Positions 8,085 to 17,046 of a DNA stretch of 35,838 nucleotides are shown here, piece after piece (within the stretch, counting starts at the first letter, position 1; each line of letters starts with the position of its first letter). The notes beneath the pieces are model-generated. The model did no database searches. It was not told the origin of the DNA and saw only the letters and a list, made by a program, of their open reading frames with translations. This stretch comes from Clostridia bacterium (lineage in GTDB: Bacteria > Bacillota > Clostridia > Christensenellales > Aristaeellaceae). The position numbers and the translations under genes were made by a program. The DNA lies in the NCBI GenBank assembly GCA_017544935.1, contig JAFYDF010000024.1, positions 1 through 35,838 of the forward strand, given 5' to 3'.

Positions 8085-10076
8085 TCAGGAATTCGAAATC
8101 TGGGCGTGCTGTTCAAATGTATCTGCTTTGTTGAATTCGGCGTGGCTAATGATATACTCACGCCTGGGTTCTACTTTGTCGCCCATCAGAACAGTAATGA
8201 TCTCTTCTTCGCGGGCGGCATCTTCCAGTGTAACGCGCATCAGACGGCGGTTAGCAGGATCCATGGTGGTTTCCCACAGCTGTTCGGGATTCATTTCACC
8301 AAGACCTTTATAGCGCTGAATAGTATAGTTCTTTTTCCCCTCGGTCAGCTTGCGCAAGGCCTTGTCATCATATGCATATTCCTGTACACCACCGGGACGC
8401 TTGACCAGATACAGAGGAGGCATGCCGATATAAACGTGTCCTTGTGCGATCAGTTCACGCATATAACGGTAGAAGAAAGTGAGCAGAATAGCACGGATAT
8501 GTGCACCGTCCTGGTCGGCATCAGACAGGATAATAACCTTGTGATACTTGAGAGAACTGATATCGAAATCTTCGTCGATATTGGTGCCGAGCGCTGTGAT
8601 CAAACTGCGGAATTCCTCATTATCCAGCACCTGGTCCAGACGCTTTTTTTCTGCGTTCAGCGGTTTTCCGCGCAGTGGCAGAATAGCCTGGAAATGGCGA
8701 TCGCGGCCTTGCTTGGCGCTGCCGCCTGCAGAGTCGCCCTCTACGATGAATAATTCATTTTCCACTGCCTTGCGGCCTGTGCATGCACTGAGCTTTCCAA
8801 CCAGCGGAGTAGCTTCCAAACTGTTGCGGCGGCGGATCATCTCTTTGGCTTTACGCGCTGCTTCGCGAACTTTTGCAGCCTTGATGGCTTTTTCAACGAT
8901 CTTCTGCGCAAGATCACCGTTTTTGAGATTTTCCAGGAATTCGGCAAGACGGTCTGTGATGATTTTTTCTACAGCAGGACGCACTTCACTGTTGCCTAGG
9001 CGGCCTTTGGTCTGGCCTTCAAACTGCGGATTTTTGACCATTACGGTAAGAACAGCGGTCAGACCTTCGCGGAAATCGCGGCCATCCAGCGGGGCATCCT
9101 TATCCTTGAGCGCCCCGATTTTTCGTGCGTAATCGTTGAGAGCTTTTGTCATTGCCGAGAAGAAACCGACTTCATGCGTGCCGCCTTCACCGGTAGGTAT
9201 GTTGTTGACGTAGCTGAATACGCTTTCAGTATAGGCGTCTGTATACTGAATGGCTACAGAACAAATGATATCGTCCTTTTTTCCCTCGAGGAGGATCGGA
9301 TCATCATGCAGAGGATTCTTGTTCTGATTGAGGTATTTTACATAATCACCGATACCGCCTGCATAGCAGAACTCCATGTGCCGCTTATCCTCATCTTTGG
9401 CACGTTCATCTTCAAAAACGATCTTAAGCCCTTTGTTCAGATAGGCCAGTTCACGCAGACGATGGGAGACTGTTTCGCTGTTGAAACGGTGATCTTCTGT
9501 GAAAATGGTATCATCAGGAAGAAAACGGACTAGAGTACCACGCTTGCGTGTGTTTCCAAGACGTTGCAGACCGCCTACGGGCTTGCCGGCACGCCATTTC
9601 TTCTCTTTCTCATCCCAGGTCGTTTCAAAGCGCATCTGGCAGTGGGTCCAGTCGCGGAAAGAGTCAACTACCATCCATTTGCTCAGTGCATTAACGACCG
9701 ATGCGCCTACACCGTGCAAACCACCCGAATATGCGTAATTCTCGTCGCCGAATTTACCGCCTGCATGCAGACGGGTGTAAATCAGTTCGATACCGCTGAT
9801 GTGCAGCTGGGGGTGTTCATCGACAGGTACACCACGGCCATTATCCCAGACAGAAGCGCTTCCATCCTTATAAAGCGTAACCTGCACTTCGGTGGCATAA
9901 CCAGCCAGTGCTTCATCGATACCATTGTCAACAATCTCCCAAAGCAGATGATGCAAGCCGCGCGAACTGGTTGTGCCAATATACATGCCGGGACGCATGC
10001 GTACGGCCTCAAGACCTTCAAGCACTTGCAGTTTGTCAGCGTTGTAACTGTTTAACTGGTTTTTGATCTGCGACAT
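8085..10076 (-). CDS. parE: DNA topoisomerase IV subunit B (ParE/GyrB family)
   Basis: The 663-residue ATPase subunit drives strand passage together with ParC. The GHKL ATPase domain shows EIVDNGIDE (Glu47, Asn51), DNGRG (78-82), GGLHGVG (118-124) and the QTK-loop Lys358. The TOPRIM domain shows EGDSAGGS (446-453) and DADQD (519-523) as magnesium ligands. The C-terminal segment YKGLGEMNPEQLWETTMDP is standard. The length fits ParE/short GyrB without the proteobacterial insertion. GGAGG lies eight bases before the start. It is the first gene of a unit that continues with two secreted proteins and parC. ParE rather than GyrB is preferred from pairing, but sequence alone leaves some doubt. Confidence 0.88.
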   Translation of the reverse strand: MSQIKNQLNSYNADKLQVLEGLEAVRMRPGMYIGTTSSRGLHHLLWEIVDNGIDEALAGYATEVQVTLYKDGSASVWDNGRGVPVDEHPQLHISGIELIYTRLHAGGKFGDENYAYSGGLHGVGASVVNALSKWMVVDSFRDWTHCQMRFETTWDEKEKKWRAGKPVGGLQRLGNTRKRGTLVRFLPDDTIFTEDHRFNSETVSHRLRELAYLNKGLKIVFEDERAKDEDKRHMEFCYAGGIGDYVKYLNQNKNPLHDDPILLEGKKDDIICSVAIQYTDAYTESVFSYVNNIPTGEGGTHEVGFFSAMTKALNDYARKIGALKDKDAPLDGRDFREGLTAVLTVMVKNPQFEGQTKGRLGNSEVRPAVEKIITDRLAEFLENLKNGDLAQKIVEKAIKAAKVREAARKAKEMIRRRNSLEATPLVGKLSACTGRKAVENELFIVEGDSAGGSAKQGRDRHFQAILPLRGKPLNAEKKRLDQVLDNEEFRSLITALGTNIDEDFDISSLKYHKVIILSDADQDGAHIRAILLTFFYRYMRELIAQGHVYIGMPPLYLVKRPGGVQEYAYDDKALRKLTEGKKNYTIQRYKGLGEMNPEQLWETTMDPANRRLMRVTLEDAAREEEIITVLMGDKVEPRREYIISHAEFNKADTFEQHAQISNS

Positions 10077-10111
10077 TCAGACTTCCTCCGGATCAATGAA
10101 CATAACATCTA

Positions 10112-10141
10112 ATTCTACCATATATAGCGGGTAATTGTCAA
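10112..10141 (-). promoter_or_regulatory. Promoter of the parE-secreted proteins-parC unit
   Basis: On the minus strand a perfect TTGACA (10141-10136) is followed after 18 bp by TAGAAT (10117-10112), about 35 bases before the parE start. The -35 box lies in the T tract that ends the upstream terminator, so terminator and promoter share bases. Confidence 0.75.
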
Positions 10142-10171
10142 AACGGCATACTGCATTTTGCAGTATGCCGT
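10136..10171 (-). terminator. Intrinsic terminator of the DUF4173 gene
   Basis: A perfect 13-bp stem (10143-10155 with 10159-10171) with a 3-base loop is followed on the minus strand by TTT and GACAATT. It lies 23 bases past the DUF4173 stop and overlaps the parE -35 element. Confidence 0.88.
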
Positions 10172-10194
10172 AATATGAGGGATGCGCTGATTTT

Positions 10195-11631
10195 CTATTT
10201 CTGAGACTGAAGACGGGTCAGACTGGCGTCCCAGCAGAACCATGGAATATCTTTCCCGGAACCAGTGGATGTGATATAGTGATCCACACCTACATAAGGA
10301 ATTACATCGGCTGAAAGTGTACACAGATACTCAGAATCCAACTGCTCAAGCCGGCCCTGCTTAAAAGCGGTGACATTATAACGTGCAATCAGGGAATCCA
10401 CATTCAGATAATTGAGGGCTATCCAGGAGCCAATCATCAGTGCAGCCAGAATCCGAAAGATACGCAGCTTTGGATATAGGATTCGTGCGAAAGACAGAGC
10501 CAGTGCGGTTGCAATCATCGCCATTGCCCACAGCGTCAGCAAGCGTAGCGTGCTGAGACCATACACGGAAATATAAAGCTGCATGCGCCGCATGGCGGAA
10601 AACAGCATGACAGCTGTCAGAGCGAGAAGTAAGGCACACAGGATATCAAGCAAGCGGGAAGACTGTGTGAGAATCCGAGTGAGAGCAAATACCAAAAGAT
10701 CGATCGTGGCAACCGCAACAAGCTGGAAGAACCCATTTCGTGCATACTCTGCATATCCGCCTGCTGGAAGTGCTCCCTCCAGAACACCGGACAGATAGAG
10801 TATCTGAATGTAGTCAAATATGGTATAGACAGCACACAGTATGGTAAGTAAAACAAGAAATGGAGTACGCGGGCTGGCTGCAGGCTTGCGTTCAGCTACT
10901 GCAGCTGCCGGTTGTGACAGAGCATACATGGCAGAAAAAAGAGGCATACCAAGTAGTAGTGTACGAAGAATGCGTACAGCTGTCATTGTGGCCGTCTCTA
11001 CAGCCTGGGGCTTTCCGATTGAAGATAATGCTGCCGAGAAAACATCATCTGCAGAGCAGAGCAGTGGTAGTATTATAGCAAGGGCTAGAGCGGAGATCAG
11101 TAAGCCTAAGACCGCGTATCTCAGTCGGATGCCGGACTTTTTCTGTTGTTTTATTAGGATGAACGGAATGCGCCAGTTGGAAAACAATGCACACACTGTC
11201 CGGGTGAGTGCTTTCCACAAATAGTAGGGGGACAAGGGTGAATTGCTGTTGTGTTCAGCAAAGTGCTGCAATGTGAGTGCGCAAATGATAACCAGCACAG
11301 GGAGGTTAAGAATCTTCATGGCCTTGCTGCCAAATAGCCCGTAACAGGAGCTTAGAAGAAAAGCAGCCAGGAGCAGAAGAACACGGGCGGTACTCAGATG
11401 CGGGCGACAGATGAGCAGGCCTGCAGTGAGAAGAACCCAGAAAATCAAGGTTATACCAACACCTGGCAAAAGGAAGTCTGTAAGCGGCCCGCCGTAGGCA
11501 AAGATGTACAATCCAGCACAGAGCATGCCTGACGTCATTGCCAGGGCAAACGGACGATATTCAACCTTACAGGAAGACGAAAAACGGTCTTTTCTAAAAG
11601 GATCGAGAGCGATGATATCAGGAGTTGACAT
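10195..11631 (-). CDS. DUF4153/DUF4173-type polytopic membrane protein
   Basis: The 478-residue product has a short polar N-terminus, then about twelve hydrophobic segments, so it is an integral membrane protein. The motif GGYAEYARNGFFQL in the second half is typical of the DUF4153/DUF4173 family. Family members often sit beside small XRE regulators and DUF2975 proteins, as here. Its biochemical role is unknown. The start at 11631 follows GAGGAGG by six bases; an upstream in-frame ATG lies inside the regulator and has no ribosome site. The start overlaps the 3' end of the XRE gene by 14 bases, which indicates translational coupling. It is the last gene of the three-gene unit. Confidence 0.75.
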   Translation of the reverse strand: MSTPDIIALDPFRKDRFSSSCKVEYRPFALAMTSGMLCAGLYIFAYGGPLTDFLLPGVGITLIFWVLLTAGLLICRPHLSTARVLLLLAAFLLSSCYGLFGSKAMKILNLPVLVIICALTLQHFAEHNSNSPLSPYYLWKALTRTVCALFSNWRIPFILIKQQKKSGIRLRYAVLGLLISALALAIILPLLCSADDVFSAALSSIGKPQAVETATMTAVRILRTLLLGMPLFSAMYALSQPAAAVAERKPAASPRTPFLVLLTILCAVYTIFDYIQILYLSGVLEGALPAGGYAEYARNGFFQLVAVATIDLLVFALTRILTQSSRLLDILCALLLALTAVMLFSAMRRMQLYISVYGLSTLRLLTLWAMAMIATALALSFARILYPKLRIFRILAALMIGSWIALNYLNVDSLIARYNVTAFKQGRLEQLDSEYLCTLSADVIPYVGVDHYITSTGSGKDIPWFCWDASLTRLQSQK

Positions 11632-11836
11632 GCGGCTCCTCCTCATAGATCAGAATGTCTCCGACCTGACAGTTGAGTGTACGGCAGATGGCTTCAAGAG
11701 TGGAAAAGCGTACCGCCTTGGCTTTTCCGTTCTTGAGTATGGATAAGTTTGCCATAGTTATACCCACTTTTTCAGCTAGCGTGGTCATGCTCATTTTACG
11801 GCGTGCAAGCATGACATCAAGGTCGACACGAATCAT
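11618..11836 (-). CDS. Small XRE/Cro-CI-type transcriptional regulator (YozG-like)
   Basis: This 72-residue protein is almost only a helix-turn-helix domain. The segment MSMTTLAEKVGITMANLSILKN (about residues 15-36) is the classical helix-turn-helix, and the tail TLEAICRTLNCQVGDILIYEE is the standard end of the short YozG-like Cro/CI class. Such proteins commonly pair with DUF2975 membrane proteins, and that is the context here (12 bases after the DUF2975 stop). GGAGG seven bases upstream sets the start. It probably regulates its own operon; candidate sites are noted at 12381-12422. No effector domain is visible, so how it senses a signal is unknown. Confidence 0.85.
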   Translation of the reverse strand: MIRVDLDVMLARRKMSMTTLAEKVGITMANLSILKNGKAKAVRFSTLEAICRTLNCQVGDILIYEEEPHVNS

Positions 11837-11848
11837 GGCATTCCCTCC

Positions 11849-12328
11849 TCAGACGGTCAAGTCGCTGTCTTCCTGCAGATGGACTGCATGGTGAAGGAGC
11901 GCAGACAGAGCATAGGCGAGAAGAGCAAAAGCAGAAGTTGCCATCGCGGCTAGCAGAAACAGGATCCAGTATGGTCCTATATCGATGTTTGCAAATGCAC
12001 AGACGACAATACACGCCAGCCACAGAACTGCGGCAACTGACATGAGACGGTAGATTAAACGCAGTCCGCGTACGTTTTCTTCGCAGAAGGAACGGTTTTC
12101 TCCGATGCGAATACTGATGCGCAGATATAGGGCGAGCGATGAAGCATACAGGATAGCAATACACCAGAGAACACCCAGCGCAGGCCAGAAGAGCCAGGCT
12201 AATTCCGGATAGTCGCTGCGCATTTCATTGCCAACAGATGGTGCCCAGATGAAAAACATGAAAGCACCGCCGATTCCGGCAAGTACACCAGCAATAACCA
12301 ACAGAACTGAAAGTTTCTTGTGTTGCAT
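11849..12328 (-). CDS. DUF2975 family membrane protein
   Basis: The 159-residue product has four hydrophobic segments: about residues 8-28, 43-68, 94-113 and 121-145. A charged loop after the second reads RISIRIGENRSFCEENVRGLRLI, where the GENRSFCEEN-like stretch is characteristic of DUF2975. The family has no known reaction; members are encoded next to small XRE regulators and may modulate them at the membrane (inference from context). AGGAGGG seven bases upstream supports the start. It is the first gene of a three-gene unit behind a strong promoter. Confidence 0.8.
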   Translation of the reverse strand: MQHKKLSVLLVIAGVLAGIGGAFMFFIWAPSVGNEMRSDYPELAWLFWPALGVLWCIAILYASSLALYLRISIRIGENRSFCEENVRGLRLIYRLMSVAAVLWLACIVVCAFANIDIGPYWILFLLAAMATSAFALLAYALSALLHHAVHLQEDSDLTV

Positions 12329-12351
12329 GATAAATCCCTCCTTGCGATAAG

Positions 12352-12380
12352 ACTATACCAGATGCAAAGTTGAATGTCAA
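12352..12380 (-). promoter_or_regulatory. Promoter of the DUF2975-XRE-DUF4173 operon
   Basis: On the minus strand a perfect TTGACA (12380-12375) is followed after 17 bp by TATAGT (12357-12352), 24 bases before the DUF2975 start. AT-rich repeats lie directly upstream of the -35. Confidence 0.85.
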
Positions 12381-12422
12381 TATAAATTTATCGAAAAACA
12401 ATAATTTATTCTCGAAAAACAA
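12381..12422. repeat. Two 21-bp tandem elements upstream of the DUF2975 promoter
   Basis: Two adjacent 21-bp elements (12381-12401 and 12402-12422) share an identical 11-base right half, TCGAAAAACAA, and have AT-rich left halves. The first contains the perfect palindrome ATAAATTTAT (12382-12391). Spacing of exactly two helical turns upstream of the -35 suits operators of the XRE regulator or an UP element. The outer copy also serves as the T tract of the terminator at 12413-12444, so part of the likeness may be coincidental. Confidence 0.45.
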
Positions 12423-12444
12423 AAGAGACTCCGACTTGAGGCTC
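12413..12444 (-). terminator. Intrinsic terminator of the ABC exporter-MBL operon
   Basis: On the minus strand GAG-C-CTC pairs with GAG-T-CTC (7 positions with one C-T mismatch, 6-base loop, 12425-12444), followed by TTTTGTTTTT. It lies about 50 bases after the MBL hydrolase stop. A longer, weaker pairing with 12471-12479 is also possible. Confidence 0.6.
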
Positions 12445-12493
12445 GGCTGTAAATCGAGAACGCTACTAGTGGAGGCTCTATTTTGTTAGTAGA

Positions 12494-13291
12494 TCAGGCA
12501 TCGGGAAATTGCTTTCGAAATGCTGCAATACGGTCTTCCATTCCAGCTCGCCATGTACTGCCGTCGTCAGCAAAGGGATTAACCCCGGGCGTATGTTCCT
12601 GCCAGCGTTCTAACATATGGAATACGCTGGGGTGCGAGCCAATGGCTAGTTGTACCGGGTATTCGCGCAGACGTTCCAGTCCTTGCAGAAAGTCCTGGCG
12701 CAAGCTGTGTGGCAGATGTACCGAATCGAGAAATGCATCGCTCATGGTGTTGAAGCCTAGGCCGCCATGCATTCCGCATAAAATGGTACGTCCGTTTGCG
12801 GTATCTTCGAAAAAGAAGGAATGAGCTCCGGGAGTATGGCCGGGTGTATGCTCTGCACGAATAGAAAACCGTCCCAGGCAAATCGGTTGCCCTGGCTCAT
12901 AGCAGGCATCCACCTGGAAATCCGGGCAATTGCACGGATCTGCCAAAAGCAGTTCGGGATGCCCAATAAACGGTACATCATCGCGGCCCAGCCACAGCTG
13001 TGCTCCTGTATAACGGCGCAGTGCTTCTGCGGCTCCGGCATGGTCATAATGCGCATGGGAGATCAGAAGCAGGCGGATGTCATGCGGATCGTAACCCAGT
13101 GAACGAATGCCGTCGAGTAATAAGTACAGCGTCTGAGGCATAGCACAGTCAATCAGAATCAGCCCTTTGCCACTGTCCAGCAGATAACTGCCAACCCAGC
13201 GGTTTCCGACATAATAAACATGATCTGCGACAGGGAATGGCGTTACCACATAGTTCCACGGATGAATTACACTATCATGCACTTTCATCAT
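12494..13291 (-). CDS. Metallo-beta-lactamase-fold hydrolase
   Basis: The 265-residue product has the MBL signature HAHYDH (His79, His81, Asp83, His84), then HTPGHTPG as the next metal-ligand region, and a late SHPSVFH. It is a two-metal hydrolase of the glyoxalase-II/MBL superfamily; the substrate cannot be told from sequence. No signal peptide is seen. The start at 13291 is the first of two adjacent ATG codons behind GAGGAGAGG; either may serve. It begins 10 bases after the stop of the second ABC exporter gene and is the last gene of that operon, so a role in the same detoxification or export task is a fair guess but unproven. L1-type beta-lactamase is only one alternative. Confidence 0.8.
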   Translation of the reverse strand: MMKVHDSVIHPWNYVVTPFPVADHVYYVGNRWVGSYLLDSGKGLILIDCAMPQTLYLLLDGIRSLGYDPHDIRLLLISHAHYDHAGAAEALRRYTGAQLWLGRDDVPFIGHPELLLADPCNCPDFQVDACYEPGQPICLGRFSIRAEHTPGHTPGAHSFFFEDTANGRTILCGMHGGLGFNTMSDAFLDSVHLPHSLRQDFLQGLERLREYPVQLAIGSHPSVFHMLERWQEHTPGVNPFADDGSTWRAGMEDRIAAFRKQFPDA

Positions 13292-13301
13292 TTTCCTCTC
13301 C

Positions 13302-15152
13302 TCAGCTAAACTGCGCGTCGTACATCTGACGATAGAAACCGTTTTGACGCATCAGTTCCTTGTGTGTTCCACTTTCTACAACGTTGCCATCACGTACAAC
13401 AAGAATAAGATCGGCATTCTTGATCGTCGATAGACGATGCGCGACTACAAAGCAGGTTTTATTCTGCATCAGGCGGCGCATAGCGGCTTGGATCTGGACT
13501 TCGGTGCGTGTATCAACGTTACTGGTGGCTTCGTCCAGAATAAGCATGTGCGCATCAGCCAGCATGGCGCGAGCGATGGTCATCAACTGCTTCTGGCCTT
13601 TGCTAATATTTGCACCATCATCGCTGATCACGGTATCGTATCCCTGAGGCAGGCTCATGATATAGCGGTGAATATGTGCAGCCTTGGCAGCGGCAATAAC
13701 TTCTTCGCGAGTCGCATCCTGACGTGCATAAGCGATATTGTCATAAATAGTTCCCGAAAAGAGCCATGTATCCTGCAGAACCATGGAGTATGCGCCGCGC
13801 AGGGAGCGTCGTGTCAGCATGCGGATCTCCTTGCCATCCACATGAATACTGCCTTCGTCTACATCATAGAAACGCATCAGCAGATTGATCAGAGTGGTCT
13901 TGCCTGCACCGGTTGGGCCGACGATTGCGATCAGGCTGCCACTCCGGGCAGTCAGGTTCAGCTTTTTAAGGATGGTCTTTCCGGGCTCATATCCAAAACT
14001 GACATCACGCAATTCCACATCTCCGCGGACGTCTTTAAGCTCTTCCGCTTCAGGCAAGTCAGCTGTCTCAAGGGGTTCGTCGAGCAGCGAGAATACGCGG
14101 TCAGCTGCCGCAAGAGCGGATAGCAGTTCACCATAGATGTTCGCGATCTCATTGATCGGACCGGCAAACTTGCGGCTGTACATGATAAAGCTTGAAATCC
14201 CGCCGATGGACATACCGGCCAGCGCAAGGCCGCCGATCGAGAAACCGCCGGTCATGTAGAGCAGCCCGCCGAATACACTGATGAGAGATAGCGAGATGTT
14301 GTTAATAAGTCCCATCGAGGGACCGATGATACTGGAATAGTATTCGCTGCGGCAGTAGGCATCAACGACTTCGCCATTAAGCGTGTCAAGATCCCCCAGC
14401 ACATTGCTTTCCTGATGATATGCTTTTAATGTCTTCATGCCGCTGATCTTTTCTTCCACAAAGCCGTTCAATTCACCCATTTTGCGGCTGCGCAGACGGA
14501 AGAGCGGGTTCGTATGCTTTGTGATGAAGCGGGTGATGAGAATGCTAAGCGGAATTGTAATCACAAAAACCAGAACGAGAACGGGTGAAATGCGGATCAT
14601 CATGAGTAGCGAGCCTACAATGGTGATAAAACTGGCCAGGATAGTGACTACGTCCGTGGACAATGAGGTGTTGATGGTATCGATATCATAGAAGATGCGG
14701 CTGATAATGTCGCCGATTGGGTGTGTATCGAAAAAGCTGACCGGCATATCAGCCAGACGATTGAACAGGTCGCGGCGCATCCTTAACGTTACATTACGGC
14801 TGATATATACCATCAGTACAGACAGGCCGTAACTCATAACGGCGGATGCGAAATAGAAAGCAAGCATCAATAGCGCATAATGCCCTACGCCTGCAAAATC
14901 GACTCCGCCTGCTTCCTTGCCAATGCAGTCAATTGCACGCCCGGACAGTGTGGGACCTACCAGAGAGAAACTATTGCTGCCGATGGTCAGACCAAATGCA
15001 ATCAGAAGCAGCCACTTGAACTGCCACAGATATTTGCCCAAACGGATCAGAATGCCGCGCTTGGGCTTCTTCAGTTCAGCTTCTACGCGCGGGTTGGGAT
15101 TGCCGTAACGACTTCCACGGCCTCCCATGCCGCCCATACCACGCCCCATCAT
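13302..15152 (-). CDS. ABC exporter half-transporter with consensus Walker B but degenerate signature motif
   Basis: The 616-residue subunit has an odd Gly/Met/Arg-rich N-terminus (about 1-20), a six-helix exporter domain (about 40-345) and an ATPase domain. The ATPase domain has Walker A GPTGAGKTT (412-420), signature ISKGQ (516-520, in place of LSGGQ), Walker B LILDE with Glu541, and switch His572. The normal Glu and His with a degenerate signature mark it as one half of an asymmetric heterodimer of the BmrCD/TM287-288 type. The upstream gene supplies the complementary half. The first ATG overlaps the stop of the preceding gene by four bases (ATGA), and GGAGG lies nine bases upstream. The substrate is unknown; drugs, lipids or peptides are all possible. 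Confidence 0.9.
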   Translation of the reverse strand: MMGRGMGGMGGRGSRYGNPNPRVEAELKKPKRGILIRLGKYLWQFKWLLLIAFGLTIGSNSFSLVGPTLSGRAIDCIGKEAGGVDFAGVGHYALLMLAFYFASAVMSYGLSVLMVYISRNVTLRMRRDLFNRLADMPVSFFDTHPIGDIISRIFYDIDTINTSLSTDVVTILASFITIVGSLLMMIRISPVLVLVFVITIPLSILITRFITKHTNPLFRLRSRKMGELNGFVEEKISGMKTLKAYHQESNVLGDLDTLNGEVVDAYCRSEYYSSIIGPSMGLINNISLSLISVFGGLLYMTGGFSIGGLALAGMSIGGISSFIMYSRKFAGPINEIANIYGELLSALAAADRVFSLLDEPLETADLPEAEELKDVRGDVELRDVSFGYEPGKTILKKLNLTARSGSLIAIVGPTGAGKTTLINLLMRFYDVDEGSIHVDGKEIRMLTRRSLRGAYSMVLQDTWLFSGTIYDNIAYARQDATREEVIAAAKAAHIHRYIMSLPQGYDTVISDDGANISKGQKQLMTIARAMLADAHMLILDEATSNVDTRTEVQIQAAMRRLMQNKTCFVVAHRLSTIKNADLILVVRDGNVVESGTHKELMRQNGFYRQMYDAQFS

Positions 15153-16861
15153 GCATCGTCACCTCCGATCTGCAGCTGCGCGATCTCTTGATAGAGAGGG
15201 CAGGTTTTCAGAAGTTCTTCATGTGAGCCCAGACCAACGGCTTCTCCGTCCTCCATGACGAGGATCTTGTCACAGTGCATAACGGCGCTGATGCGCTGGG
15301 CGATGATGATCGTAGTGGTAGCGCTGTTCTGCTCTCGCAGTGCGGCACGCAGGGCCGCTTCTGTTTTAAAGTCCAGGGCACTGGTGGCATCGTCGAGAAG
15401 AAGAATATCCGGAATACCGGCTAATGCGCGGCTCAGCAACAGACGCTGCTGCTGACCGCCGGAGAAATTGCTGCCATGTGAAAGCACTTCACTATCAATT
15501 CCGCCTTTTTCTTCCACAAAAACAGCAGCCTGGGCACGGCGCAGTGCATCATCTACTTCTTCAGCCGAGATTTCACGTCCCAGACGGACATTTTCGCCAA
15601 TGGTACCGCGGAAAAGTGCGTCATTCTGGAAAACAGCGCCAATGCTCGCACGAAGCTCGCCCAGGTCCAGACTGCGAATATCACGGCCGTCTACCAGAAT
15701 ACGCCCTTCGTCAGCATCATAGAAGCGCAGCAACAAGCGGATTAGTGTACTTTTTCCCGCTCCCGTCGGGCCAAGGATACCCAACGTCTGTCCACGCTGT
15801 AGCGCGAAGCAGATATCATGCACACTGGGAGAAGTATGGTTATAAGAAAAAGTAACATGGTCAAATACAATATGCGGTGCACCCTGGACGGATGCTTCAG
15901 GTTCAATGGAGCTTCCTTCCAGAGGGCAGAGCATGACTTCTTCGACACGATTGGCCGAGGCCAGGGATTTACTGGATACTGTCAGAAACCTGGTGATTGA
16001 CAGCATGGCATTGAGAATGGTCGTGAAATAACTCAGAAATGCGACGATTTTGCCCGGCTGTGTCAGGCCACTATTCACGCGCGATGCTCCCGCCAGTATG
16101 ACTAGGACAAGTCCAGCGTTAAGCAGAAACTGCATGGTTGGATTGTTGATTGCCATGATGACGGCTGCTTTGGTTTCCTGTCTGGCCACGGCACTGTTGA
16201 CACCGTGAAAACGCTCTTTTTCGTGTTCGCTCTTGTCCAGTGCCTTGATGATACGTACACCGGATGCGTTCTCGCGCACTACACGAACAAGTTCATCCAC
16301 ACGTTCCTGAACTTTGGTATACAGGGGCACGCCTTTGCGAGAAATAACGAAAACGAGCATACCCATGAATGGGAGCATAGCAATCAGGATCAGCGATAGG
16401 ACAGGATCCAGAGTTAGCGTGATACAAATACCGCCGACCAGCATAATAGGTGCGCGCACACCAAGACGCTGGGTTAGGCCAATAAGCCGATAGATATAAA
16501 ACGTATCTGTGGTCATACGCGAAATCAATGAGGGGATAGTGATACGGTCGATATCACTGGAGCGCATATGAACGATACGGTCAAAAAGATCATGACGCAC
16601 AGAACGTGTTACATCTCTGGCGACAGTAGCTGCCATGCGATTGGCAAATACATTGAGCAGCCATGCACTGACAGAACAGGCCAGCATAAGTCCGCCCCAT
16701 AATATTACACGGTTAACATCACCCATTGGGGTGACTGTGTCAATGATATACGCGAGGATAGAGGGGATCAGCAGGTCCATCAGGGTGCCGATGAACTTAA
16801 CGCTCATTCCAAGCGCAAAACGGCCGGCGACAGGCTTTACATATTTAAGGATAAACCGCAT
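15149..16861 (-). CDS. ABC exporter half-transporter with degenerate catalytic site
   Basis: The 570-residue subunit has an exporter membrane domain (about 10-300) and an ATPase domain. The ATPase domain has Walker A GPTGAGKST (364-372), a canonical signature FSGGQ (466-470), but Walker B LLLDD with Asp491 where the catalytic Glu should be, and Gln522 in place of the switch His. These losses mirror the other subunit: the productive ATP site would be made of the partner's Walker motifs and this subunit's SGGQ, while the second site binds but barely hydrolyses. This matches known heterodimeric exporters. The start follows a GGGGGG-rich ribosome site. It is first in a three-gene operon with the partner subunit and an MBL hydrolase. 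Confidence 0.9.
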   Translation of the reverse strand: MRFILKYVKPVAGRFALGMSVKFIGTLMDLLIPSILAYIIDTVTPMGDVNRVILWGGLMLACSVSAWLLNVFANRMAATVARDVTRSVRHDLFDRIVHMRSSDIDRITIPSLISRMTTDTFYIYRLIGLTQRLGVRAPIMLVGGICITLTLDPVLSLILIAMLPFMGMLVFVISRKGVPLYTKVQERVDELVRVVRENASGVRIIKALDKSEHEKERFHGVNSAVARQETKAAVIMAINNPTMQFLLNAGLVLVILAGASRVNSGLTQPGKIVAFLSYFTTILNAMLSITRFLTVSSKSLASANRVEEVMLCPLEGSSIEPEASVQGAPHIVFDHVTFSYNHTSPSVHDICFALQRGQTLGILGPTGAGKSTLIRLLLRFYDADEGRILVDGRDIRSLDLGELRASIGAVFQNDALFRGTIGENVRLGREISAEEVDDALRRAQAAVFVEEKGGIDSEVLSHGSNFSGGQQQRLLLSRALAGIPDILLLDDATSALDFKTEAALRAALREQNSATTTIIIAQRISAVMHCDKILVMEDGEAVGLGSHEELLKTCPLYQEIAQLQIGGDDA

Positions 16862-16904
16862 GCGCTTCCCCCCTGTAATGCATAATCATAAAAAAGCTTT
16901 TTTC

Positions 16905-16933
16905 ATTATAAACTTCTTTGCTGACGCATTCAA
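16905..16933 (-). promoter_or_regulatory. Promoter of the ABC exporter operon
   Basis: On the minus strand TTGAAT (16933-16928) and a perfect TATAAT (16910-16905) are separated by 17 bp, about 45 bases before the first ATG. A 14-bp perfect palindrome, six A, GC, six T (16890-16903), covers the expected transcription start and could be an operator. Confidence 0.75.
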
Positions 16934-17046
16934 GCGTTCCTTGTTTTTTTCTTGTGCCACTGAATGCTAAACATAGTCCTGAAGTAAGGAGGAGCGCGTT
17001 TCCTGTTCTGTTTTAGGCATGTGCTCTTTCATTATTTGCTGTGTGG

